From a bacterium (lineage in GTDB: Bacteria; Elusimicrobiota; Elusimicrobia; Elusimicrobiales; UBA9959): DNA of 14,388 nt. This document shows positions 6,382 through 12,736 of this stretch, piece after piece. Numbering within the stretch: the stretch's first letter is position 1; each line of letters opens with the position of its first letter. The position numbers and the translations under genes were made by a program. The notes beneath the pieces were generated by a model that was not told the DNA's origin, ran no database searches, and saw nothing but the letters and a program-made list of their open reading frames with translations. Location: positions 1-14,388 of the forward strand of contig JAJZVJ010000017.1 of NCBI GenBank assembly GCA_021845705.1. Direction: 5' to 3'.

Positions 6382-7020
6382 TTACGGCCAGGGCGGAAAG
6401 GAAAATTTATCGCCCTGTTTTTTTTCAAGGGACAATTGGATGTATTTGGCTTCGCCCGGTGACGGGGGCGGAACCTGAACTCCGGGGTTCCTGGTCATAG
6501 GCAGAGAGAATACAACGCGGGCCCTGGCGCTTTCAAGGAATTTATCTATCCGGTCACGATGCCGTTTTTTGGCGAAATTCTGCGCGGTCTTAAACCCGGC
6601 GGCATAGGCCTTTATATCCCCGGAGGCAAGTTTCACGGCTTTGGCGAACTCCGCGTCGCCGGGATAATCCTTGCAGCTGCCGCCGAATTTAGAGCAGAGG
6701 CTTCCGGAATCGGACCGCATTCTCAGGCGTATGGCGGTATCCACAAGCCCCGGGTCGGGGTCGGCCTTACCGCCGTTTTTACGCTGCGCGGACAGGTCGT
6801 TTACCAGGTCCCAAAGCGCCCAGTAGCCGGCCGCCACGGTGTTAACCGCGGTATTTACGGCGGGCAGCGCCACCTTCTTAACGGTAAAGCCGGCGATCTC
6901 TTTAGCGAAACCCTCCGCCTGCTCACGCGTCAGTTTGCCCTTATCTTCCTGCGCCCCGGCGGCGGCGGGCGCAAAAAGCGCCGCGGCCAGCCCGGCGGCC
7001 AATACGATTTTGTTTTTCAT
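6382..7020 (-). CDS. Exported protein of unknown function
   Basis: A 212-residue protein with a clear signal peptide (MKNKIVLAAGLAAALFAPAAAGA, cleavage after residue 23, before QEDKGK). The mature part is mostly helical and basic. It carries two Cys seven residues apart (Cys109 and Cys116, in SLCSKFGGSC) that could form a disulfide in the periplasm. A Pro-rich stretch (VQVPPPSPGE) follows near residue 181, and the tail ends SFPPWP. Residues about 32-75 (EQAEGFAKEIAGFTVKKVALPAVNTAVNTVAAGYWALWDLV) may form an amphipathic helix pair. I recognise no family. A GGGGA sits close before the ATG, a weak ribosome site. The gene stands alone, about 215 bases from each neighbour. The antisense frame at 6559-7239 is a shadow. 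Confidence 0.78.
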   Translation of the reverse strand: MKNKIVLAAGLAAALFAPAAAGAQEDKGKLTREQAEGFAKEIAGFTVKKVALPAVNTAVNTVAAGYWALWDLVNDLSAQRKNGGKADPDPGLVDTAIRLRMRSDSGSLCSKFGGSCKDYPGDAEFAKAVKLASGDIKAYAAGFKTAQNFAKKRHRDRIDKFLESARARVVFSLPMTRNPGVQVPPPSPGEAKYIQLSLEKKQGDKFSFPPWP

Positions 7021-7172
7021 AGGTCCCCGCTTTCCGCTTACAGACAGATCGCCTTAAACTACCGGCCTGCGGATATAATAATAAAAGGGGACGCGTATGA
7101 CCACATGATTTATTGCAAGCGACCCGGCCCCCCGTGGAAGAATCGCCATAAAACCACGCCCGCCCCGGATAG

Positions 7173-7196
7173 AACCGCCGGGCTTCCCCGGCGGTT
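7173..7196 (-). terminator. Hairpin terminator of the zf-TFIIB gene
   Basis: A perfect 10-bp stem (AACCGCCGGG / CCCGGCGGTT) with loop CTTC starts 40 bases after the stop codon of the minus-strand gene above it. The T run is poor on either strand, so efficiency is uncertain. The hairpin closely matches those at 7995-8018 and 10517-10536. Confidence 0.6.
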
Positions 7197-7235
7197 TCTG
7201 ACTTGCAGCGGCCGGTACCTGGCCGTCAGCGCGCC

Positions 7236-7823
7236 CTAGTCCTCCCAATTCAAAGCGAAAACACCGCCGATAAAAAACATTACGCTGGCTACCGACAAAC
7301 CTACGGACGGCGCGTGCGCCACCGAAGCCGCCGGGCTGAAGTAAAGGTAGAGTTCCGCACTTACGCCGATAAGCCCCAGTATGGCGCATACCCCGGAAAC
7401 CACCTTGATCAGTACGGTCTTAACGTCCCGCACAGGCGGCGCCTCGGGAACCGGGGCGGGCCTGTCCACCTTCACTTCGGAAGGTCCGCCGGAAAGGCCC
7501 AGCAGTTTCTTTACCAGCTCCAGTTCGTGCGGATCCAGCCAGAGGCCGCCGCAGGCCTCGCATTTATCCACCACCAGGAGCGGATTCACCAGCCCCCCCC
7601 GCGACATCTTGTTCTTGCAGCGCGGGCAGATGAGACCCTCCGGCATGGAGTTAATAAGGGAAAAGTCCGCCGAGTCCCACCCCTGCGACTGCTTAAGCAG
7701 GGCTTCAAGCTCCCCCTTGTCGAACCAGATCCCGGAGCAGCCCGGGCATACGTCGAGCGGGATATTTCCCAGGGCAGGGGTCTCTACCAGCGCCTCAGAA
7801 GAACATTTGGGACAATTGCTCAT
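7236..7823 (-). CDS. Tandem zf-TFIIB zinc-ribbon protein with C-terminal membrane anchor
   Basis: A 195-residue protein with two consecutive zf-TFIIB-type zinc ribbons. The first uses Cys4, Cys7, Cys26 and Cys29 (CPKC...CPGCSGIWFDKGELEAL). The second uses Cys66, Cys69, Cys88 and Cys91 (CPRC...CEACGGLWLDPHELELV). In both, the second CxxC is followed by the family's G-[IL]-W-[FL]-D-x-x-E-L. After a Pro-rich linker (DRPAPVPEAPPVRD, about 120-133) come two membrane helices (about 137-162 and 173-191). The zinc ribbons should therefore face the cytoplasm at the membrane. The role of bacterial zf-TFIIB proteins is not settled; nucleic-acid or protein binding is usually assumed. The frame extends to 7874, but the ATG at 7823 has GGAGA at a sensible distance and starts with the first ribbon. 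A promoter lies about 115 bases upstream. Confidence 0.88.
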   Translation of the reverse strand: MSNCPKCSSEALVETPALGNIPLDVCPGCSGIWFDKGELEALLKQSQGWDSADFSLINSMPEGLICPRCKNKMSRGGLVNPLLVVDKCEACGGLWLDPHELELVKKLLGLSGGPSEVKVDRPAPVPEAPPVRDVKTVLIKVVSGVCAILGLIGVSAELYLYFSPAASVAHAPSVGLSVASVMFFIGGVFALNWED

Positions 7824-7937
7824 ATAATTCTCTCCGATCTCACTTGAAAGTTCCAGCCTCTGCCGATCCGCCAAAAAAACCGGGCCGCCTATATTTTAAC
7901 TTTTAATGCCGCCGCGGAGCTCCAGGTTCTACTAACG

Positions 7938-7965
7938 ATTATATACTTTTTGCCCGCACAACCAA
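7938..7965 (-). promoter_or_regulatory. Sigma-70-type promoter of the zf-TFIIB gene
   Basis: On the minus strand TTGGTT (7965-7960) and TATAAT (7943-7938) are separated by 16 bases. The -10 is perfect. The predicted leader is about 110 bases and holds an AT-rich TTTTAA repeat near 7893-7905 (plus strand). Confidence 0.6.
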
Positions 7966-7994
7966 GGGATAAGGTGCCACCGAGCCCAAAATTG

Positions 7995-8018
7995 AACCGC
8001 CGGGCTTCCCGGGCGGTT
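7995..8018 (-). terminator. Hairpin terminator of the FecR-domain gene
   Basis: The stem AACCGCCGGG pairs with CCCGGGCGGTT with one bulged G. On the minus strand it is followed by TTCAATTTT. It starts 26 bases after the stop of the FecR-domain gene and shares a 17-base identical core (GAACCGCCGGGCTTCCC on plus) with the hairpin at 7173-7196. Confidence 0.7.
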
Positions 8019-8044
8019 TAGCAGGTTCCTTTAGGACCGCTAAT

Positions 8045-8935
8045 TCAGCCGGACGCGCCCCGGTCATCCTTTATCTTTATCAGGCGGGGAGCGCTGAACT
8101 TTCCCTTGTATCCCAGCAGGTCTATCTTAGCCGCGCGCATGAAGTATTCTCCGGGCGGCAGCAGCTTGTTCAGGTCCGGTTTTTCAGAAGTGCTGTAGGT
8201 CTGGTCCAGCACCATAACGGAGAAGTTCCGGTCTTTCGCCACCTGCAAGTGATAGCCCCAGATCGCGTCCACCGCGGCCAGCGCGTTGGCCGGCATGGAG
8301 ACGAATTGCCTGTCGTCAGCGGCCGGCGCGGAATCCGCCGGCGGCGGAGCCCGGCGGGGAACAGGGACCGCCGCGCTCTTCCCGCCTTCCGGCGGCGCCG
8401 CCATTTCCACAGGCGGGGAAGGCGCCATATCCGGCCTGACCTCCGTAACGTAACCCTTGCGGACCTCCACCTTACGTCCCCGCGCCTCCACTTCGGCTAT
8501 GCCCCGGGTGACGCTCACCACTGTAGTCATGTCTTCTTTCATCCTGGCGCTGAATTCGGCGTCCGCGGTCATGGGCTGTATAGTGGCGCCGCGGGTTATA
8601 ATGCGCGAATGGCGGCTTAGCAGCGCGCCGGCCAGCATTTCCGCGTCCGCGCCTTTTTTACCGGGAGGGCGCAGCACCACCAGCGTGTTGGGCGTCAGGG
8701 CCAGCAGTTCGCCCGCGGGGAACCTGACCACCGCGCGGGAGGCGGCCATGGTGTATATAGTGTCGCGCATGAACAGGTCCATCAGAGGCCTGACCTTTCC
8801 CCAGTCGGACGAACCGGTGCGCCGGAAAAGCACGTCCTTGGTGAAGCTGACCAGTTTGGCCGCCTGCGGCCCTTCAGCCGCCCGCGCAGGGCCTGCGAGC
8901 AGACAGATGATCATACCGGACATAAAAACTTTCAT
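8045..8935 (-). CDS. Exported FecR-domain protein with C-terminal fibronectin III-like domain
   Basis: A 296-residue protein with a short signal peptide (MKVFMSGMIICLLAGPARAA, cleavage near residue 20). Residues about 50-165 fit a FecR-type domain: MRDTIYTMAASRAVVRFPAGELLALTPNTLVVL has the usual D.I.T..S.A...F..G....L.PNT.V.L pattern, followed by a V-x-x-G-x-V-x-V strand pair. A Pro/Ala-rich linker (about 170-207) leads to a C-terminal beta domain (about 223-290; IWGYHLQVAKD...LLPPGEYFMRAAKIDLLGYKGKFSAPR). This looks like the Fn3-type modules often found after such FecR domains. There is no sigma-factor gene and no N-terminal anti-sigma region, so this is unlikely to be a classic FecR iron-signalling protein; it is more likely an envelope structural or binding protein. 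GAGGG lies four bases before the ATG. Confidence 0.8.
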   Translation of the reverse strand: MKVFMSGMIICLLAGPARAAEGPQAAKLVSFTKDVLFRRTGSSDWGKVRPLMDLFMRDTIYTMAASRAVVRFPAGELLALTPNTLVVLRPPGKKGADAEMLAGALLSRHSRIITRGATIQPMTADAEFSARMKEDMTTVVSVTRGIAEVEARGRKVEVRKGYVTEVRPDMAPSPPVEMAAPPEGGKSAAVPVPRRAPPPADSAPAADDRQFVSMPANALAAVDAIWGYHLQVAKDRNFSVMVLDQTYSTSEKPDLNKLLPPGEYFMRAAKIDLLGYKGKFSAPRLIKIKDDRGASG

Positions 8936-9059
8936 ACACCCTCTTCAGAAAAATATAGCGGCTCCCCTCCTTGATAGTTTATTACAGCACTGTTAAATTT
9001 TCCCCAAAGAAACATCAAATTTCCGTCAAATATCCCGGATACCCCGCTGCCGGAACGAA

Positions 9060-9081
9060 CCCGCCGCGACCGCGCGGCGGG
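9060..9081. repeat. GC-only hairpin upstream of nudC
   Basis: A perfect nine-base stem (CCCGCCGCG / CGCGGCGGG) with loop ACCG lies about 40 bases before the nudC -10 box. There is no T run on either strand, so it is not a typical terminator. Confidence 0.4.
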
Positions 9082-9120
9082 CCCGGGCCGCCGGCGTCCG
9101 GTATCCCCGCATGCGCTTTT

Positions 9121-9129
9121 TGCTAAACT
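9121..9129 (+). promoter_or_regulatory. Extended -10 promoter of nudC
   Basis: TGC-TAAACT ends seven bases before the A of the start codon at 9136. Transcription normally begins six to eight bases past the -10, so the predicted +1 is at or next to that A. No -35 is evident, as expected for TGN-type boxes. Confidence 0.6.
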
Positions 9130-9135
9130 TTTATT

Positions 9136-9840
9136 ATGGAAGAAAAAGCGGGACGGCAGCCGCGTTTCAAGGGAGATTCCGTTCTGTGGAACGGGGAATG
9201 GGTAACGCTCCGGTCGCTTTTAACGGCGCTCCCGCCCGAAGAGTTCGCGGCGCTCGCGCGGGCGCGCTCCATGGATTTCTTCAGCAACACCCACGCTTTC
9301 TGCGGCCGCTGCGGGGCGCCCATGGAACCGGCGCCCGACCCCGTCACGCCCCATGCCAGGAGGTGCTCCGGGACCGGCTGCGAAGGCAATACCCGTTTTT
9401 CCTACCCGGCTTTCTCCGTGGCCATACTGGCGGCAGTCACCAGGCGCGGCGGCGCGGAACTGCTGCTTGCGCATAACACCGCGTGGCCGGCCGGGCGCAT
9501 GAGCCTGGTGGCCGGGTTCCTGCACCCGGGCGAAGCGCTTGAGGATTGCGTCAGGCGCGAGGTGCTGGAAGAAACAGGCCTGCGCGCCGCAAATCCCGTC
9601 TTCAGCGGCAGCCAGGCGTGGCCTTTCCCGTGTTCGCTCATGACCGGGTTCACGGCGGAATGGGAAGCCGGCGAGATACAGCCTGACGGGACGGAGATAG
9701 ACCGCGCGGAATGGATAACCAGGGAGAAATTCAAAGCCGCCGGCGAGTGGACTACCGCCCCGGGAACCGCGCTGCAGCTCCCCCCGAAGGGAAGCCTTTC
9801 GCGCCGCCTGCTGGACGCCTGGGCCGTCAAGGTTAGGTAG
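9136..9840 (+). CDS. nudC: NADH pyrophosphatase / NAD-RNA decapping hydrolase
   Basis: A 234-residue Nudix hydrolase. It hydrolyses NAD(H) to NMN(H) and AMP and, in characterised homologues, removes NAD caps from RNA 5' ends. A reduced N-terminal region (1-52) precedes the zinc ribbon of the NudC type (Cys56, Cys59, Cys77, Cys82; CGRCG...CSGTGC). The Nudix box spans 127-149 and is complete: Gly127, Glu133, Arg141-Glu142, Glu145-Glu146 and Gly148. The NudC signature follows at 159-167 as SQAWPFPCS, with Ala in place of the usual Pro at its third position. Length is slightly below that of E. coli NudC (about 257 residues), from a shorter N-terminus. There is no Shine-Dalgarno sequence; an extended -10 box seven bases before the ATG suggests a leaderless message. 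The gene is divergent from the FecR-domain gene and stands alone. Confidence 0.95.
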   Translation: MEEKAGRQPRFKGDSVLWNGEWVTLRSLLTALPPEEFAALARARSMDFFSNTHAFCGRCGAPMEPAPDPVTPHARRCSGTGCEGNTRFSYPAFSVAILAAVTRRGGAELLLAHNTAWPAGRMSLVAGFLHPGEALEDCVRREVLEETGLRAANPVFSGSQAWPFPCSLMTGFTAEWEAGEIQPDGTEIDRAEWITREKFKAAGEWTTAPGTALQLPPKGSLSRRLLDAWAVKVR

Positions 9841-9908
9841 AAAACCAGTACCCGCCCCCATTATCAACAAAGGCTGCTGCCTTTTCCTTGCGGCGGCTTC
9901 TATGAGAT

Positions 9909-9945
9909 ACGCGGATGCAGGTTGGTAAAAAGGACCCGCGTTTTT
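9909..9945 (+). terminator. Possible terminator of nudC
   Basis: ACGCGG (9909-9914) pairs with CCGCGT (9936-9941), followed by a T run to 9945. The loop of about 21 bases is long, so this is tentative. It lies between the two convergent genes and touches the stop codon of the minus-strand one. Confidence 0.35.
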
Positions 9946-10295
9946 CAGCCGGAATGCTCCTGGGCCTGTATATATTCGTTTATCTGGGGCATAAGTTTCC
10001 CAAGGCTTTCCTTGAAGTCCTTCACCGCCCCAAGGTCTCTGCGCCCCGCCTTTTCAAGCAGGATGAACGACTTGAACAGCGCCCCGCGCGCTGTGTACAG
10101 GTAATGCATGCGGCCCTGGTGGCTCTTGTGGCTGTAACTCTCCACAATGCAGGTATTGATGGAATCCAGGCTGTTCACGAGTTCCGTGCCCAGCGTGTTC
10201 CTGGCGAAATCATCCCAGCCGGCCACGTATTTCCAGACGCGGTCGGACAATTCTTCTGTCTCTACAAATACGCGCAGCTCCCTGATCTTTTCCAT
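9945..10295 (-). CDS. Four-helix-bundle protein (23S rRNA IVP / S23 family)
   Basis: A 116-residue protein of the IVP-type four-helix-bundle family. It opens ELRVFVETEELSDRVWKYV, a helix with the family's [KR].[LV]...A pattern. It continues through the second helix (ELVNSLDSINTCIVESYSHKS), the third (MHYLYTARGALFKSFILLEKA) and the last (LGAVKDFKESLGKLMPQINEYIQ). The family was first found inside 23S rRNA intervening sequences but is widely dispersed in genomes. This copy is not in an rRNA gene; no ribosomal RNA is visible. The function is unknown, and some members form homopentamers. The ATG at 10295 is preceded by a G-rich stretch (GGGGGTGGG) rather than a normal Shine-Dalgarno sequence. A near-consensus promoter lies just upstream. 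Confidence 0.92.
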   Translation of the reverse strand: MEKIRELRVFVETEELSDRVWKYVAGWDDFARNTLGTELVNSLDSINTCIVESYSHKSHQGRMHYLYTARGALFKSFILLEKAGRRDLGAVKDFKESLGKLMPQINEYIQAQEHSG

Positions 10296-10313
10296 ATCCC
10301 ACCCCCGGCCCTT

Positions 10314-10341
10314 ATTTTACAAAACCATAACCGCCTGTCAA
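10314..10341 (-). promoter_or_regulatory. Near-consensus promoter of the four-helix-bundle gene
   Basis: On the minus strand a perfect -35 TTGACA (10341-10336) and TAAAAT (10319-10314) are 16 bases apart. Transcription should start near 10307, only about 12 bases before the ATG. Confidence 0.7.
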
Positions 10342-10400
10342 CCCCGGGAAATTATGGGGCAGTATACAGAATTACGCTAGGAGCGCGGAGGGCCGGCGCT

Positions 10401-10466
10401 ATGCGGGCGGAAAATTGCGATTGTAATTTTCAGGTTAAACCGAAGACAGCGTTCCGAATCACATAA
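10401..10466 (+). CDS. Doubtful 21-aa ORF with a strong ribosome site
   Basis: An ATG at 10401 has GGAGGG (10387-10392) at an eight-base spacing and opens a 21-codon frame (MRAENCDCNFQVKP...) with a CxC motif. A nine-base-pair hairpin (GAAAATTGC / GTAATTTTC, 10410-10431) lies inside it. It sits in a gap between two minus-strand genes. A weak -10-like TATACA near 10363 could serve it, without a clear -35. No downstream plus-strand gene exists for it to lead. Chance is the likelier explanation. Confidence 0.15.
   Translation: MRAENCDCNFQVKPKTAFRIT
10410..10441. repeat. Hairpin followed by a GGTTAAACC palindrome
   Basis: GAAAATTGC-GATT-GTAATTTTC (10410-10431) forms a nine-pair stem with one G-T pair and a four-base loop. 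Two bases later GGTT-A-AACC (10433-10441) is a second dyad. Neither has a terminator T run. They could be operator sites or structures in a short transcript; no function is shown. Confidence 0.3.
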
Positions 10467-10506
10467 ATTGATTGCGCAAAGGATTCCCGGCGTCTTTTCC
10501 CGCCCG

Positions 10507-10536
10507 CAAAACGAAACCGCCGGGCTTGCCCGGCGG
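10507..10536 (-). terminator. Rho-independent terminator of the OPT transporter gene
   Basis: CCGCCGGGC pairs with GCCCGGCGG (10517-10536 on plus, a two-base loop). On the minus strand it is followed by TTTCGTTTT. It begins about 25 bases after the OPT stop codon. It is the third member of a near-identical hairpin set in this window. Confidence 0.8.
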
Positions 10537-10560
10537 CTTCGAACGGCTTATTTATGCCGC

Positions 10561-12447
10561 CTATCCATTGAACATCTGCATCAGCGCGGTCAGCGCAGGC
10601 ATAAGGATGGATCCCACTATCGCCTCGCCGGCCACCAGGCCCGAAGCCAGGGGCGTGGCGTAGTGCCCGAACGACCCGTTTTCGCCCGGGGAGAACCGGT
10701 TCCAGACGGCCGAGATAACGCTCCCGATGGCCATGCCGATGTTCAGCGAAGCCGGCAGGATAAGCGCGAAGCCCAGCGCCGCTGGAATAGGCACCATCCA
10801 GAAGCGGCTCGTCTCGTGGCCCTCCGCGCTGGTCTTCTTGAACGCCAGCAGCAGTTCGAAGAAGACGCCGATGAACACGGCGATGACGGACGCCCGCAGC
10901 GCGCCGTGCGGGAGGAAGGACAGGCCTTTCTCCATCACGGTGGCGAGCGTGGCTATCTTAAGCCCCGTCGGCGCGGCGAGCTGGCCCGGGCCGAGGCCTA
11001 TGCCGTAGGTTCTCTCCAGCATGTTGAACATGAACGGCGTAAGTATAGCGCCGATCGGGATAACTATCAACTGGGCCAGGATCAGGGTCTTGAACTTGCC
11101 GCCCAGGCGCTGGGCCACCCAGAACGACGGCACCACGTTCTCCGACGTGGCCTGCGGGTTGGCGCTGACGTACGCGGCGGTAAGGTTGGACCTGATCTGG
11201 GCGGGCCAGATAATGCCGAACAGGAACTGCGTGGCGTTGGCCATCAGCGAGACAGGGCCCGACCCGGTAATACCCAGCACGCGCAGCCCGGCGATGATCA
11301 ATATGGGCTGCAGGGCTACCGCCAGCAGCACTTCTTTCCACGGCATGTCGAACCAGGTGCTGGTCATCCAGACCAGCAGCGACACGGTTATGGAGATGCC
11401 GGTAAGCGTCCACCAGAGCGGGATCTCCTCGTCGGCCAGGGATTTGAACTCGTGCTTCTCGAACTTCACCTTGTCCTTGTGCAGGAAATGCAGGACTATC
11501 GGGATGATGATGCTGGTCAGCGCGGCGGCTATCATCAGGGCCGTGGCCGGCCACATCATCCACTGCACCACGTACTTGAAGTGGGAGGAGGAGCCCGCGA
11601 GCTCCGCGGCCTTGCCGCAACTGGCGTTCAGAAAGTCCATCGCAGCCGCCTTGGGCGCGCCGTCCAAACCGCCCACCGAGTTGAGGGTTTTCAGGCAGCT
11701 GTCGAAGGTCTCCCCGGTCACGCCGGAGAGGGCGGAGTACTTAGCCACCGTCTCACCAAAGGCGCTCACGAGCCACGTGCCGAGCAGGCCGGAGAGGCCT
11801 ACGGAGAGCGGGACCAGCATGCCTATGCCGAAGGCCGCGAACTCGGGCCCCAGCGCTATATTCAGGGCCGGGTTGCCGACTATCGGGCTCAGGACACCGA
11901 GCCCGTCGCGCAGGAAGGTCAGGAAGCCGGCCACGCCGGTGCTGACCATAAGCACGTCGCGCTTGGTCTTGGTGGTTGCCGTCGCCTTCGGGTCGGTCAG
12001 CGTAAGAGCCACGCTCAGGGTGGCCTTGCTGGCCGGCCAGGGGAGGGAGTGGTCCTTCAGGATGGAGCTCCGCGGCAATATTCCCATGAACACGCCGAGG
12101 TTGGCGGAGACGAGCAGCCACAGAAACATCTGCCAGGTGGTCAGGTTGAAACCGATGTCGCGGACGGGGCCGATAGTGCCGTTCTGGATGTAGTAGAAGG
12201 CCGCGAGTATGACGACCATGAAGGCGATGCTGGACACCAGGCCTATCATGGTCTGGATGATGTTCAGCTCTATGGCGAGTTCCTGGCCCTCCATCCGCTT
12301 GCCAAGGACAAAGGCCGCGAGGAACATGCCGCCTATGGTCAGGTCCACGCTCTGCCCCAGCTTCAGCGTAACGTACGGGGTCGCGGCCGCGGCCACGGCG
12401 CACAACAGGCCGCCAAGCAGCAGCAGCCGCCAGTTCAATTCCTTCAT
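10561..12447 (-). CDS. OPT-family oligopeptide/metal-chelate transporter
   Basis: A 628-residue protein with about 14-16 membrane segments across its length. It fits the bacterial OPT (oligopeptide transporter) family: an N-terminal ATPYVTLKLGQSVDLTIGGM segment, then NIIQTMIGLVSSIAF. A longer soluble stretch (HKDKVKFEKHEFKSLADEEIPLW) separates the two halves, and the C-terminal half has further glycine-rich helices (GMAIGSVISAVWNRF, GLVAGEAIVGSIL). OPT proteins are proton-coupled importers of small peptides or, in many cases, metal chelates at the inner membrane. The substrate here cannot be read. Length matches bacterial members (about 600-680). The frame extends to 12576, but the ATG at 12447 has AGGAGGAG at a five-base spacing and starts the first helix. 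The gene has its own promoter and terminator. The large antisense frame across it (10468-12495) is a GC-driven shadow. Confidence 0.93.
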   Translation of the reverse strand: MKELNWRLLLLGGLLCAVAAAATPYVTLKLGQSVDLTIGGMFLAAFVLGKRMEGQELAIELNIIQTMIGLVSSIAFMVVILAAFYYIQNGTIGPVRDIGFNLTTWQMFLWLLVSANLGVFMGILPRSSILKDHSLPWPASKATLSVALTLTDPKATATTKTKRDVLMVSTGVAGFLTFLRDGLGVLSPIVGNPALNIALGPEFAAFGIGMLVPLSVGLSGLLGTWLVSAFGETVAKYSALSGVTGETFDSCLKTLNSVGGLDGAPKAAAMDFLNASCGKAAELAGSSSHFKYVVQWMMWPATALMIAAALTSIIIPIVLHFLHKDKVKFEKHEFKSLADEEIPLWWTLTGISITVSLLVWMTSTWFDMPWKEVLLAVALQPILIIAGLRVLGITGSGPVSLMANATQFLFGIIWPAQIRSNLTAAYVSANPQATSENVVPSFWVAQRLGGKFKTLILAQLIVIPIGAILTPFMFNMLERTYGIGLGPGQLAAPTGLKIATLATVMEKGLSFLPHGALRASVIAVFIGVFFELLLAFKKTSAEGHETSRFWMVPIPAALGFALILPASLNIGMAIGSVISAVWNRFSPGENGSFGHYATPLASGLVAGEAIVGSILMPALTALMQMFNG

Positions 12448-12547
12448 GATGTCTCCTCCTGGTCTTTTACCAGCGCTATCAGAATATCCCGCTAAATGAT
12501 CCCGGCGTCGCGTTCTTAAAAGAAGCTTTTTCGCCGTCTTTATACTT

Positions 12548-12576
12548 ATAATACAAAAGAGACCCTTGCCGCACAA
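12548..12576 (-). promoter_or_regulatory. Probable promoter of the OPT transporter gene
   Basis: On the minus strand TTGTGC (12576-12571) and TATTAT (12553-12548) are separated by 17 bases. The predicted leader is about 95 bases, long enough for some regulation, but I see no known riboswitch. Confidence 0.5.
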
Positions 12577-12610
12577 AGCCCGGACCGTTGTCAGCGGGGC
12601 AGGGGATACA

Positions 12611-12621
12611 TTTCAGTGAAA
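12611..12621. promoter_or_regulatory. Short dyad in the divergent OPT/calpain promoter region
   Basis: TTTCA-G-TGAAA is a perfect inverted repeat between the two divergent promoters. It could be an operator; its shortness makes chance plausible. Confidence 0.2.
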
Positions 12622-12668
12622 CGGGGATCTGCCGTCTTTTCCCCATTCATTCCTGCTGGATACGCTCC

Positions 12669-12697
12669 TTGACTTAACAATATTTTTCCCTTACACT
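12669..12697 (+). promoter_or_regulatory. Promoter of the calpain-like protease gene
   Basis: TTGACT (12669-12674) and TACACT (12692-12697) are 17 bases apart, a near-ideal -35/-10 arrangement. The start site should fall near 12704, giving a leader of about 33 bases that contains AGAGG seven bases before the ATG. Confidence 0.65.
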
Positions 12698-12736
12698 ATA
12701 CACGCTGGCAGTTTGCCGAACGAAAGAGGTTAAAAA

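Noticed and set aside
7074..7079. Perfect TATAAT on the plus strand
   Set aside because: No -35 at proper spacing and no plus-strand gene downstream; probably part of the AT-rich promoter region of the minus-strand exported-protein gene.
6559..7239. 226-codon plus-strand frame
   Set aside because: Antisense to the exported 212-residue protein, which has a clean signal peptide; the plus-strand translation looks random.
8966..8972. Perfect AAGGAGG on the minus strand before the FecR-domain gene
   Set aside because: It lies about 30 bases before the ATG, with no start codon at usable distance; GAGGG nearer the ATG explains initiation.
9945..10295. Four-helix-bundle gene as sign of a 23S rRNA intervening sequence
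   Set aside because: No rRNA sequence flanks it; the family is often chromosomal and free-standing.
10380..10470. tRNA-like look (GTTCCGAATC) in the gap after the OPT gene
   Set aside because: No acceptor stem, anticodon arm or CCA can be drawn around it.
10468..12495. Long plus-strand open frame (about 675 codons) opposite the OPT transporter gene
   Set aside because: Its translation is rich in Arg, Gln, His and Gly with no domain logic, while the minus strand gives a clear OPT protein with a ribosome site. It is an antisense shadow in GC-rich DNA.
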